64,000 bases of DNA from Reinekea forsetii (GTDB lineage: Bacteria > Pseudomonadota > Gammaproteobacteria > Pseudomonadales > Natronospirillaceae). Positions 47,574 through 55,561 of this stretch are shown piece by piece. How positions within the stretch are numbered: position 1 is the first letter of the stretch; each line of letters opens with the position of its first letter. The stretch lies in contig NZ_CP011797.1 of NCBI RefSeq assembly GCF_002795845.1, forward strand, positions 1,511,501 through 1,575,500. Reading direction: 5' to 3'. Under the pieces are notes generated by a model, which had not been told where the DNA came from, did no database searches, and was given only the letters and a program-made list of their open reading frames with translations. Made by a program: the position numbers and the translations under genes.

Positions 47574-47696
47574 ATGCTTAGTGACGAAATCACCTACAAA
47601 CTGTTTAGAGTCTTAGATTGTAACCTAAATTTGAGTCAACGACAGTTGGGCCACTCATTAAGCTTAAGTCTAGGGGGGGGGTACAGGCTTTTTTAA
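47574..47696 (+). pseudogene. truncated EPS-associated MarR-type regulator with a G9 tract
   Basis: Forty codons starting MLSDEITYKLFRVLD and NLSQRQLGHSLSLSLG, which match the first half of the intact regulator at 48484-48828 and other EPS-associated MarR proteins. The frame then hits nine Gs (47673-47681) and soon stops. With one more base the frame continues VQAFLIN before a stop, still matching the family (VQALI). The rest of the domain is missing, so it is a remnant, and the G tract is a possible slippage site. Confidence 0.65.
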
Positions 47697-47734
47697 TCAA
47701 TTAAGCTATGTCATAATTTTCGGTAAATGTCGTT

Positions 47735-47740
47735 TATAAT
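47735..47740 (+). promoter_or_regulatory. probable -10 box of rfaH
   Basis: A perfect TATAAT lies 26 bases before the short leader frame that precedes rfaH. I see no good -35 at the right distance, so RNA polymerase may need an activator here. Confidence 0.45.
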
Positions 47741-47765
47741 AAGACGCAATATTAAGGGTTCCACT

Positions 47766-47801
47766 ATGGTGATCACAGCAGAACTTTGGCAAGCCAACTA
47801 A
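47766..47801 (+). CDS. 11-codon upstream reading frame overlapping the rfaH start
   Basis: ATG GTG ATC ... AAC TAA encodes MVITAELWQAN. AAGGGTT lies before its ATG, whereas rfaH itself has no clear ribosome site. The stop overlaps the rfaH ATG by one base (TAATG), the standard layout for coupled re-initiation. It may simply be the device that lets rfaH be translated, or a regulatory leader. Confidence 0.4.
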   Translation: MVITAELWQAN

Positions 47802-48325
47802 TGACCTCACCCAACTGGTTGCTATTGCAAGTGAAGGCTCGTCAAGAGATGCGAGCCTTAGAAAACCTAGAGCGGCAACAGGCACAGTGCTACTGCCCGA
47901 AAATACAGGTAGAAAAGCTCAGGCGCGGAAAACGTATTCAGGTGGAAGAAGCTTTATTTCCGGGTTACTTATTCATTAACGCCCAGACACAGCAAAATGG
48001 TTTAACTTACACCAGTATTCGCTCTAGCCGAGGCGTGAGCAAAATTGTGGGCTTTGGAACTGAGCCGGTCACCATATCAGAAGCGCTTATAGACCAACTT
48101 AAGTTGCGCGAAAACACAGGTTTAACCTGGGCCGAGGCCGACGATTTGCCCCAAGCAGGTGACAAAATCAACATCACAGAAGGCCTCTTTAAAGGCTTGC
48201 AGGCATTGTATAGCCATGCAGATGGCCAACAAAGAGCCATGGTGCTCATTAGCCTATTACACCAGCAAATCCCCACATCCTTGGCCAATACCCAAATACA
48301 AAAAATCACCTACTCTGCTGAATGA
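47801..48325 (+). CDS. rfaH: transcription antitermination factor RfaH
   Basis: A 174-residue NusG paralogue. The N-terminal NGN domain has WLLLQVKARQEMRALENLE and GYLFIN; a C-terminal KOW-type part has AGDKINITEGLFKGLQAL. RfaH loads on RNA polymerase paused at an ops site and lets it run through long, poorly translated operons. An exact ops sequence lies only 90 bases downstream, so this RfaH probably acts on the polysaccharide genes behind it. The ATG at 47801 fits the family better than the TTG at 47786. Confidence 0.93.
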   Translation: MTSPNWLLLQVKARQEMRALENLERQQAQCYCPKIQVEKLRRGKRIQVEEALFPGYLFINAQTQQNGLTYTSIRSSRGVSKIVGFGTEPVTISEALIDQLKLRENTGLTWAEADDLPQAGDKINITEGLFKGLQALYSHADGQQRAMVLISLLHQQIPTSLANTQIQKITYSAE

Positions 48326-48360
48326 TTGATTTCACAGCAAAATTTGTGATAACCTAAGGC

Positions 48361-48387
48361 TTCGTTCAGTAGTTGAACGAAATTTTT
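48361..48387 (+). terminator. hairpin with T-run between rfaH and the ops site
   Basis: TTCGTTCA (48361-48368) and TGAACGAA (48374-48381) form an 8-bp stem with a 5-base loop, followed by ATTTTTG. It looks like the intrinsic terminator of rfaH. A possible promoter (TTGATT 48326-48331, 16 bases, GATAAC 48348-48353) lies before it, so it may also act as an attenuator in the leader of the next operon. Confidence 0.6.
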
Positions 48388-48412
48388 GCAAATACCATAA
48401 GTAATCGGGTAG

Positions 48413-48424
48413 GGCGGTAGCGTG
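48413..48424 (+). promoter_or_regulatory. ops element (RfaH recruitment site)
   Basis: GGCGGTAGCGTG is identical to the E. coli ops sequence at which RNA polymerase pauses and RfaH is recruited. It lies in the leader between rfaH and the EPS-type MarR gene, 59 bases before the latter, and upstream of the whole pse operon. This is the expected location for an RfaH-controlled O-antigen or capsule operon. Confidence 0.92.
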
Positions 48425-48483
48425 TCAGTCGATTGCTATTTATGGCTCCACTACTCATTATTCACCCACCACAATGCAGAACT

Positions 48484-48828
48484 ATGACTACAGAAGCTCA
48501 TTTAAAAATACTCAAACACATAGAGTCTAACCCGCACATATCGCAGCGGCAATTGGCCCAAGAATTGGGTGTGAGCGTTGGGAAAATCAATTATTGTGTG
48601 CAGGCATTGATTACCACAGGCTTGGTAAAGGCCGGGAACTTTAAACGCAGCGCGAGTAAAATGAGTTACCTCTATTTATTAACCCCTGCAGGTATTGAAG
48701 AAAAAAGTAGATTAACAGCCAGTTTCTTAAAGCGTAAAATCATTGAACATGAAAAGATCAGTCAAGAAATTGCGCAGCTTAAGCGGGACATGGCTAACAG
48801 CCCACTAACGCACTTGACAAGAAATTAA
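48484..48828 (+). CDS. EPS-associated MarR-family regulator
   Basis: A 114-residue winged-helix protein: MTTEAHLKILKHIESNPHIS, recognition part QRQLAQELGVSVGKINYCVQ, wing KASKMSYLYLLTPAGIEEK-like, and a C-terminal helix. This small group sits at the head of exopolysaccharide operons in many gammaproteobacteria and is thought to regulate them. The start at 48484 is chosen from the family; the frame is open to 48433. A truncated relative lies at 47574-47696, on the other side of rfaH. Confidence 0.85.
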   Translation: MTTEAHLKILKHIESNPHISQRQLAQELGVSVGKINYCVQALITTGLVKAGNFKRSASKMSYLYLLTPAGIEEKSRLTASFLKRKIIEHEKISQEIAQLKRDMANSPLTHLTRN

Positions 48829-49093
48829 AATCGATGGACTAAATTCCTTTATGACAGACGACGGCGCCTTTGTTTGTGATAATTTAAAAGGTTTTTAAGA
48901 GCAAGTTTAACGGTGGGAATGCGTGATCTAGGTACCAAACAGCATATACAAACACTGAATGAAAAGACAGCTTGGTAGGGTTCGATAATGGGCACTGTTG
49001 CTCGTTTTATAGACCTCTCAGTCGACATAACTGGTGAGAGTAAATGCCTTGGCTAATGCCCTAGCTTAAACTATTTGAAACTTTGGAACCTCG

Positions 49094-49231
49094 ATGAAAA
49101 AGTTTGACATATTTGGTATCGGTGCGGCTTTAGTAGATACAGAAATAGTAGTAACAGACGACTTCCTTGCTGATATGTCAAATCAAGTGGTGAAAAATAT
49201 ATTGTCGTGTAGAGCGGTGATGGTCCTTTGA
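49094..49231 (+). pseudogene. N-terminal remnant of a PfkB-family kinase (adenosine-kinase type)
   Basis: The frame starts MKKFDIFGIGAALVDTEI and continues VVTDDFLADM, the typical N-terminus of the adenosine/sugar kinase group that is often linked to surface-polysaccharide loci. Homology ends near residue 28, and the frame closes after 45 codons with unrelated sequence. Confidence 0.7.
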
Positions 49232-49344
49232 CCTATGCGGATATTGATGACTTGGTTTATAAATATCAATTTGATCCTAACTCATCTATAGAGCAAGGGA
49301 TTTCAAAGTTCGTCGATTCTTACGTAAGTTCGAATTCTCTTTAA
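49216..49344 (+). pseudogene. C-terminal remnant of a UDP-glucuronate epimerase-like gene
   Basis: Read in frame it gives GDGPLTYADIDDLVYKYQF, then DPNSSIEQGISKFVDSYVSS and a stop. This matches the end of sugar-nucleotide epimerases, including the intact one at 43064-44065 (GDVPSTYADVSLIQ...). No start exists. It overlaps the end of the kinase remnant by 16 bases in a different frame. Confidence 0.7.
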
Positions 49345-49386
49345 CGGTAGAAACTAAATTGAATATATATAGGATGGTTTGGTTAT

Positions 49387-50385
49387 ATGTTAAATAATAG
49401 TACTATTTTAATCACCGGTGGCACTGGTTCCTTTGGCCACACGTTTATCCCCATGACTTTAGATAAATACAACCCTAAAAAAATTATTGTATTTTCTAGA
49501 GATGAAATGAAACAATGGGAGATGGCTAAGCATTTTGCGAATGATGACCGTGTTCGATTCTTTATTGGAGATGTTAGGGACCGTGAAAGGCTGTATCGAG
49601 CGCTAACCGGGGTTGATTATGTAGTGCATGCCGCCGCAACAAAAATCGTTCCGACAGCAGAATATAATCCATTCGAATGTGTAAAGACTAATATTAATGG
49701 TGCGATGAATGTTATTGATGCCTGCATAGATTGCAAGGTTAAGGGCGTCGTCGCCCTATCTACGGATAAAGCAAGTAGCCCCATAAATCTTTATGGCGCT
49801 ACAAAATTAGCATCGGATAAGTTATTCGTCTCTGGTAATGCCTATTCTGGAGAGCATGGAACACATTTTTCTGTAGTTAGGTATGGAAATGTTATGGGCT
49901 CTCGTGGCTCAGTTATTCCTTTCTTTGATCAAGTAAAGGCCAGCGGAACTGTCCCAATTACGGATTTAAGAATGACACGTTTCATGATTTCTTTGGAGCA
50001 GGGCGTGGAGCTTGTTTGGCATGCCTTTGAAGATATGATTGGTGGAGAAATATATGTTAAAAAAATACCTTCTATGAAGGTAACAGAGGTAGCAAGTACT
50101 GTAGCGCCCGATGCAATTCAGAAAATCATAGGCATACGGCCCGGAGAAAAGTTACATGAGCAAATGATTGGAGAGGAGGATGCGCCTTCAACCTACGAAT
50201 ATGATGATCATTATAAGATTTTACCTGTTATTAATGGCTGGGGTGATGATCCTTTGAGAATTAAAGATGGTAAAAACGTACCTTCTGGATTTACATATAA
50301 CAGTGAAACAAACAAGGAATGGATGACTAGGCATGAACTGCAAGTTTGGTTGAAGGCCAATCAACAAAAATTAGGAAAATTTTAA
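49387..50385 (+). CDS. pseB: UDP-GlcNAc 4,6-dehydratase (inverting) PseB
   Basis: A 332-residue SDR enzyme that starts the pseudaminic acid pathway by dehydrating and epimerising UDP-GlcNAc. ITGGTGSFGHTF (NAD motif), VFSRDEMKQWEM and STDKASSPINLYGATKL with the YxxxK pair are characteristic. It is the first gene of a closely packed run; pseC begins 2 bases after it. AGGATGG lies before the ATG. Confidence 0.95.
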   Translation: MLNNSTILITGGTGSFGHTFIPMTLDKYNPKKIIVFSRDEMKQWEMAKHFANDDRVRFFIGDVRDRERLYRALTGVDYVVHAAATKIVPTAEYNPFECVKTNINGAMNVIDACIDCKVKGVVALSTDKASSPINLYGATKLASDKLFVSGNAYSGEHGTHFSVVRYGNVMGSRGSVIPFFDQVKASGTVPITDLRMTRFMISLEQGVELVWHAFEDMIGGEIYVKKIPSMKVTEVASTVAPDAIQKIIGIRPGEKLHEQMIGEEDAPSTYEYDDHYKILPVINGWGDDPLRIKDGKNVPSGFTYNSETNKEWMTRHELQVWLKANQQKLGKF

Positions 50386-50642
50386 CCATGATACCTTATG
50401 GTCGACAAGATATTTCTGATGCTGATATCGAAGCTGTTATAGATGTCTTGAAATCTAATTTCCTTACTCAGGGGCCTAAGGTGCCTGAGTTCGAAAAAGC
50501 CTTAACTTCAATCACCGGCGCTAAACACGCGCTTGCCATGAATAGTGCAACATCAGCGCTTCATGCAGCTTGTCTTGCGTTGGGTTTAGGAAAAGGTGAC
50601 ATACTGTGGACTACGCCAGTCACGTTTGTAGCATCCGCTAAT
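50370..50642 (+). repeat. 273-bp direct repeat, copy 1 (end of pseB and start of pseC)
   Basis: It matches 61146-61418 over its full length without gaps; I count 9 mismatches (about 97 percent). The copies lie in the same orientation, 10.8 kb apart, and enclose pseC to the PIG-L gene. Confidence 0.93.
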
Positions 50643-51551
50643 GCTGGATTATATTGTGGAGCTAAGATCGATTTTGTTGATATCGATCCTGATACATATA
50701 ATATTTGTCCCAAAAAACTAGAGAAAGAGTTAATAAAAGCACAAATAAACGGAACTTTACCGAAAATTTTAGTACCAGTTCATCTTTGTGGCCAGTCTTG
50801 TGATATGAGGGCTATTCGGGATCTATGCATGGGATATGGCGTAAAAATTATTGAAGATGCGTCCCATGCCATTGGAGGCAGCTACTTAGGCGGGCCAATC
50901 GGCAATTGCGCATATTCTGATATTACAATATTTAGTTTTCATCCCGTGAAGATTATTACCACGGGTGAAGGTGGCGCAGCACTAACTAATGACGACCAGC
51001 TAGCAGATAAAATGGCACTCTACCGAGGGCATGGCATTACGCGAGACAAAAATATGATGACTGAGCCATTGCATGGCCCGTGGTATTACCAGCAGGTTGA
51101 ATTAGGTTACAATTACCGCATGACTGATATCCAGGCGGCACTTGGTGTATCTCAAATTGGCAGGCTCAGCGAGTTCGTTTCAAAGCGGCATCAAATTGCT
51201 CGACGATATGATCGCCTTCTGGATGGGTTACCAGTAGTAATTCCTTCTCAATTGGACGATACCTATTCGGGATTGCATCTTTATGTTATTCGATTAAAGT
51301 TAGATTACATTCTTCGCTCTCATAAGGAGGTTTTTGAAGGTCTTAGAGAATACGATATCGGTGTGAACGTTCATTACATACCGGTGCACCTGCAACCCTA
51401 TTATGCTGCTATGGGTTTTAAGAAGGGTGACTTTCCTGAATCTGAAAAATACTATTCTGAGGCCATTAGTTTGCCAATGTACTCAGCTTTATCTGAAAAA
51501 GATCAAGATAAAGTTGTTGAGGTACTAAGGTCTTTGGTATCGCCAAAATGA
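50388..51551 (+). CDS. pseC: UDP-4-amino-4,6-dideoxy-AltNAc transaminase PseC
   Basis: A 387-residue PLP enzyme of the DegT/DnrJ/EryC1 family, second step of pseudaminic acid synthesis. IPYGRQDISDADIEAV and the SNFLTQGPKVPEFEK start are typical; the PLP Lys lies in FSFHPVKIITTGEGG. The ATG at 50388 comes 2 bases after the pseB stop. The first ~250 bases are duplicated at 61146-61418. It overlaps the next gene by 4 bases. Confidence 0.95.
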   Translation: MIPYGRQDISDADIEAVIDVLKSNFLTQGPKVPEFEKALTSITGAKHALAMNSATSALHAACLALGLGKGDILWTTPVTFVASANAGLYCGAKIDFVDIDPDTYNICPKKLEKELIKAQINGTLPKILVPVHLCGQSCDMRAIRDLCMGYGVKIIEDASHAIGGSYLGGPIGNCAYSDITIFSFHPVKIITTGEGGAALTNDDQLADKMALYRGHGITRDKNMMTEPLHGPWYYQQVELGYNYRMTDIQAALGVSQIGRLSEFVSKRHQIARRYDRLLDGLPVVIPSQLDDTYSGLHLYVIRLKLDYILRSHKEVFEGLREYDIGVNVHYIPVHLQPYYAAMGFKKGDFPESEKYYSEAISLPMYSALSEKDQDKVVEVLRSLVSPK

Positions 51552-52414
51552 GATTAGCTTTAGGTACAGCTCAATTTGGTATGGAATATGGAATTTCTAA
51601 TGTTAATGGGAAAGTAAGCCAGGAAGACGGAAAAGCAATTCTAAAGAGCGCCACTCTTGCTGGCGTCGATACTATAGATACTGCGATGGCTTATGGTGAC
51701 AGCGAACAGGTTCTGGGTAATATGGGGGTTGCGGCCTTCAATGTGGTAACAAAACTGCCCGAAATCCCTGAGCATATAATCGATATAGAAGGTTGGGTGA
51801 TCAACTCTGTTAAAGACTCAGTTTGCCGCCTTAGAGTAGAGAGGCTTTACGGACTGTTGCTCCATAGACCTGACCAATTATTTGAGCCAAAAGGTTTTAA
51901 AATTCTTTCCGCTTTAAGGTTATTAAAGGATTCGGGTTTAGTTAGAAATGTGGGTATATCCGTGTCCTCACCCGGTGAGTTTGATGCACTTTTTAATATA
52001 TATGACTTTGATATTGTTCAGTGCCCATTTAATTTGGTGGATCGCCGGCTGATCAACTCTGGTTGGTTGGGAAAGCTAAGTACTGCCGGAGTAGAAATAC
52101 ATATTCGCTCTAGTTTCTTACAGGGTTTATTGCTTATACCGAGAGACTCTATTCCTAGTAAGTTCAAAACCTGGAATATATTGTGGGATCATTGGGATAG
52201 ATGGCTGCTTGCAAATAAAATGTCACCCTTGGATGCTTGTATTTCTTATGTACTTTCTTTTCCGGATATTACTAGGGTGGTTGTTGGAGTCGAAACGCAG
52301 CCTCAGCTTGCAGAAATTATTAGAGCAGCTAGTGGTACCTCAATAAATTCGTATCCAGAAATCAGTAGTGATGTCACGAACCTCATTAACCCTGCTAATT
52401 GGAATATATTGTGA
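51548..52414 (+). CDS. aldo/keto reductase family protein
   Basis: A 288-residue TIM-barrel protein: LALGTAQFGMEYGISN start, the catalytic-region DTAMAYGDSEQVLG, and LLLHRPDQL, then NVGISVSSPGEFD. Relatives occur in nonulosonate and O-antigen loci beside SpsF-type cytidylyltransferases; their reaction is not established. It is coupled to pseC (ATGA overlap) and to the next gene (GTGA overlap). Confidence 0.85.
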   Translation: MRLALGTAQFGMEYGISNVNGKVSQEDGKAILKSATLAGVDTIDTAMAYGDSEQVLGNMGVAAFNVVTKLPEIPEHIIDIEGWVINSVKDSVCRLRVERLYGLLLHRPDQLFEPKGFKILSALRLLKDSGLVRNVGISVSSPGEFDALFNIYDFDIVQCPFNLVDRRLINSGWLGKLSTAGVEIHIRSSFLQGLLLIPRDSIPSKFKTWNILWDHWDRWLLANKMSPLDACISYVLSFPDITRVVVGVETQPQLAEIIRAASGTSINSYPEISSDVTNLINPANWNIL

Positions 52415-54444
52415 AAATTGTAGCTATAGTCCAGGCCCGAATGGGTTCCAGCCGGCTTCCCGGCAAAGTCTTGAAGCTCATAAATGGCATCCCTGTAATT
52501 GAATTATTGTTGTTTCGACTTTCACAATCAAAGTTAGTTGATCAGATAGTTGTGGCTACTTCTGATGCGGATGCCGACATCCGTCTGGCAGACTATGTGA
52601 GGAATCTTGGGTTTAGTTGTTCGCAGGGCAGTGAAAATGACGTGCTTGAGCGTTTTTATAATGCTGCAAAAGAACATGATGCGGATATTGTAGTTCGGAT
52701 TACAGGGGATTGTCCCCTGGTGGATGCTGATTTAGTGGATCAAGTCATCAAGGGGTACCTCAGTTCAGATGTCGATTATTTTAGTAATGGGATGCCTCCT
52801 ACTTACCCGGATGGGCTAGATGTTGAGGTGTTTAGTTTTAGCGTATTAGAGCAATCACATTTTAAGAGTCAGGAACCTCATGAACGCGAGCATGTTACAC
52901 CTTATGCGCGGGACTCCGGTTTTTTCAAAACTGGCAATATGGAATCAGTTGAAGACTTTTCCAATATTCGATTAACTCTAGATGAACATGATGACTTAAT
53001 ATTAATAGATAATATCTTTAACTATTTTTCTCCAGAAATACATTTCACCTGGTCTGAAATACTTACTTTAAGAGAACAGATGCCGAATATTTTTGAGATT
53101 AATAAACACATTGATAGGAATGAGGGGGCTTCAATGGGCGCTGGGCAAAAGCTGTACAAGCGTGCTAAGCATGTAATACCTGGTGGTAATATGCTTTTAT
53201 CCAAAAGGCCAGAGATGTTTTTACCGGATCAATGGCCTGCATATTTCAGCAAGGCGAAAGGCTGTAAGGTTTGGGATTTGGATGGAACCGAATTAATCGA
53301 TATGAGCATCATGGGCATTGGAACAAATATCCTAGGTTATGGCCATCAAGAAGTAGACGATGCTGTCTTGAAATGTGTTAAAGACGGGAACATGTCAACT
53401 CTTAATTGTCCGGAGGAAGTTTACTTAGCGGAAAAATTAATTGAGATTAACCCTTGGGCTGATATGGTCCGCTTTGCAAGAGCTGGTGGTGAAATAAACT
53501 CAATTGCTATTAGAATAGCTCGGGCACATACCGGTAGGGATAAAGTCGCGATCTGTGGATATCATGGTTGGCATGATTGGTACTTGGCTTCGAATCTAAA
53601 TAGCGATCAAAGTCTCGATGGACATTTGCTACCTGGGCTTCAACCACTGGGTGTTCCTCGTGGTTTAACTGGTACAGTCTTACCCTTTAGCTATAATAAT
53701 ATTGAAGAGCTTGAAAATTTAATAAAAGAGAATAACGGTGAGATAGCTGCAATTAAAATGGAAGTATCTCGTAATAGCGGCCCCATAGATGATTATTTAG
53801 AAAAAGTGCGTAGCTTGGCTACTGAAAACAAGATTGTCTTGATTTTTGACGAATGTACATCAGGTTTCCGTGAAACATTTGGAGGGTTACATAATAAATT
53901 TAACGTGGAGCCTGATATTGCGCTATTTGCTAAGGCCTTGGGTAATGGATATGCGATTTCCGCTTGCGTCGGGAGACAGAAGATTATGCAGGCCGCTCAA
54001 AATACATTTATCAGTTCTACTTTTTGGACTGAAAGAATTGGGCCTTCTGCAGCGTTAAAAACTCTCGAGGTTATGGAACGCGTTAAGTCGTGGAAAACCA
54101 TTACTCAAACTGGCTTGCAGATTCGTAAACGGTGGCAGTTGTTGGCAGATAACCATGACCTAGGTATTAGTCACTGGGGTCTGCCGTCACTAACGGGCTA
54201 CACTTTCCAAAGTGAAAATGCATTGGCCTACAAAACTTTAGTAACACAGGAAATGTTAGCCAAGGGTTACCTCGCTAGTAATAGTGTTTATGTGTCTACA
54301 GAACATACGCCAACTATTATAGATGGTTACTTTGATGCCCTACAATCGGTATTTGGATTGATTAAAGAATGTGAAGAAGGTCGTAATGTAAGTGAGTTGT
54401 TAAAAGGGCCTATTTGTCATGCTGGTTTTAAACGGCTAAATTAA
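52411..54444 (+). CDS. SpsF-type cytidylyltransferase fused to a class-III aminotransferase
   Basis: A 677-residue two-domain protein. Residues 1 to about 230 are an SpsF/CMP-Kdo-synthetase-like nucleotidyltransferase (VAIVQARMGSSRLPGKVL, RITGDCPLVDADLVDQV). From about residue 245 on it is a glutamate-1-semialdehyde-aminomutase-like PLP enzyme (VIPGGNMLLSKRPEMF, GYHGWHDWYLASNLN, FDECTSGFRE, PLP Lys in ALFAKALGNGYA). No other PseF-type enzyme is in the window, so the first domain may activate the nonulosonate with CMP. The GTG start overlaps the previous stop. Confidence 0.85.
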   Translation: MKIVAIVQARMGSSRLPGKVLKLINGIPVIELLLFRLSQSKLVDQIVVATSDADADIRLADYVRNLGFSCSQGSENDVLERFYNAAKEHDADIVVRITGDCPLVDADLVDQVIKGYLSSDVDYFSNGMPPTYPDGLDVEVFSFSVLEQSHFKSQEPHEREHVTPYARDSGFFKTGNMESVEDFSNIRLTLDEHDDLILIDNIFNYFSPEIHFTWSEILTLREQMPNIFEINKHIDRNEGASMGAGQKLYKRAKHVIPGGNMLLSKRPEMFLPDQWPAYFSKAKGCKVWDLDGTELIDMSIMGIGTNILGYGHQEVDDAVLKCVKDGNMSTLNCPEEVYLAEKLIEINPWADMVRFARAGGEINSIAIRIARAHTGRDKVAICGYHGWHDWYLASNLNSDQSLDGHLLPGLQPLGVPRGLTGTVLPFSYNNIEELENLIKENNGEIAAIKMEVSRNSGPIDDYLEKVRSLATENKIVLIFDECTSGFRETFGGLHNKFNVEPDIALFAKALGNGYAISACVGRQKIMQAAQNTFISSTFWTERIGPSAALKTLEVMERVKSWKTITQTGLQIRKRWQLLADNHDLGISHWGLPSLTGYTFQSENALAYKTLVTQEMLAKGYLASNSVYVSTEHTPTIIDGYFDALQSVFGLIKECEEGRNVSELLKGPICHAGFKRLN

Positions 54445-54445
54445 T

Positions 54446-55561
54446 ATGTTGATGAACATCATTTTCCGTACAGACGCATCGCTAGATATCGGCACAGGGC
54501 ATGTTATGCGATGCCTTACGCTTGCTCAAGCATTGCGTGCGCAAGGCGCAAGCTGTCGTTTTATTTGTCGTCCGCACGAAGGGAATTTGCTTGAACTAAT
54601 CCGTAAGCGTGGTTTTGAAGCTCAAGCTTTAGCTACTCAAGTTGTGATGCAAGAAAAATTAACAGAGAAATATGAGAGCGTCCCTGCGCACGCAGCATCG
54701 CTAGGAGTAGATTGGAAAACAGATGCCGAGCAAACAAAAAATTTAATTGGCGATGTAGTAGTTGACTGGTTAATCGTTGATCATTATGCAATTGATAAAA
54801 ATTGGCAGCTTCTACTAGAAAATTGTTACCACAAACTTATGGTTATTGATGACTTAGGTGATCGGGATCATCAAGCCGATATTCTTCTCGACCAGAATGC
54901 ACAGGGCAAATCAGGTGAAGCGCGCTACAAGGGGCGGACAAATGCCGAGTGCAATCTGCTCCTTGGTCCACACTACGCATTGTTAGGACTAGATTATCCG
55001 TTGCTTGCGAACGCTTTGCCTGAGCGAAATGGCGAGATATCCAGAGTGTTAATTTTTGTAGGTGGGAGTGACCCCTTTCACTTGACTGAACGATACTTGA
55101 CAGCACTGAATGCCCCAGAATTCCGACATCTTTATGTTGATGTCGTCATCGGAAGCAACCACTCAGCGCCGGAAGCTGTTTCGGATTTGGTTTCACGGGT
55201 TGAGCACGCAAGAGTCTATTACGAGTTGCCCAGTCTTTCCGCCCTTATCATAAGAGCCGATTTAATGCTCGGTGCGGGTGGTGCAACAAACTGGGAGCGT
55301 ATGTGTCTTGGTTTGAACTCTGTTATAGTCAGTGTTGCTATAAATCAGCATGGCATCAACCAAGAATTGGAGAAGAAAGGTCTCATATATTTCCTCGGTA
55401 AAGTCGAGCATGCAAACATAAACCTCATTCGTGCAGGTTTGAAGCAGATACTAGTCAATCCTTCAGGCAACCGTGTTAGTTCAAAGCGCATGCGTGAGCT
55501 CGTCGACGGTAATGGTTGTCGTCGCGTTGTTCAAGCTCTCATAGATCAAAGGAACATATGA
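54446..55561 (+). CDS. pseG: UDP-2,4-diacetamido-trideoxyaltrose hydrolase PseG
   Basis: A 371-residue GT-B-type hydrolase that removes UDP in the fourth step of pseudaminic acid synthesis. FRTDASLDIGTGHVMRCLTL is the family signature, with DHYAIDKNW and a C-terminal GAGGATNWERMCLG nucleotide-binding segment. It is longer than typical PseG because of a piece near residues 70-95. The first two codons may be excluded; a second ATG at 54452 gives MNIIFRTDAS. Confidence 0.92.
   Translation: MLMNIIFRTDASLDIGTGHVMRCLTLAQALRAQGASCRFICRPHEGNLLELIRKRGFEAQALATQVVMQEKLTEKYESVPAHAASLGVDWKTDAEQTKNLIGDVVVDWLIVDHYAIDKNWQLLLENCYHKLMVIDDLGDRDHQADILLDQNAQGKSGEARYKGRTNAECNLLLGPHYALLGLDYPLLANALPERNGEISRVLIFVGGSDPFHLTERYLTALNAPEFRHLYVDVVIGSNHSAPEAVSDLVSRVEHARVYYELPSLSALIIRADLMLGAGGATNWERMCLGLNSVIVSVAINQHGINQELEKKGLIYFLGKVEHANINLIRAGLKQILVNPSGNRVSSKRMRELVDGNGCRRVVQALIDQRNI

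Larger units (their letters stand above)
48829..49386. other. region of gene remnants before the pse operon
   Basis: No intact gene. It contains the first 28 codons of a PfkB/adenosine-kinase gene (49094-49231) and the last 43 codons of a sugar-nucleotide epimerase gene (49216-49344), one directly behind the other. I see nothing recognisable at 48829-49090. This suggests that older polysaccharide genes were replaced here by recombination. Confidence 0.6.
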
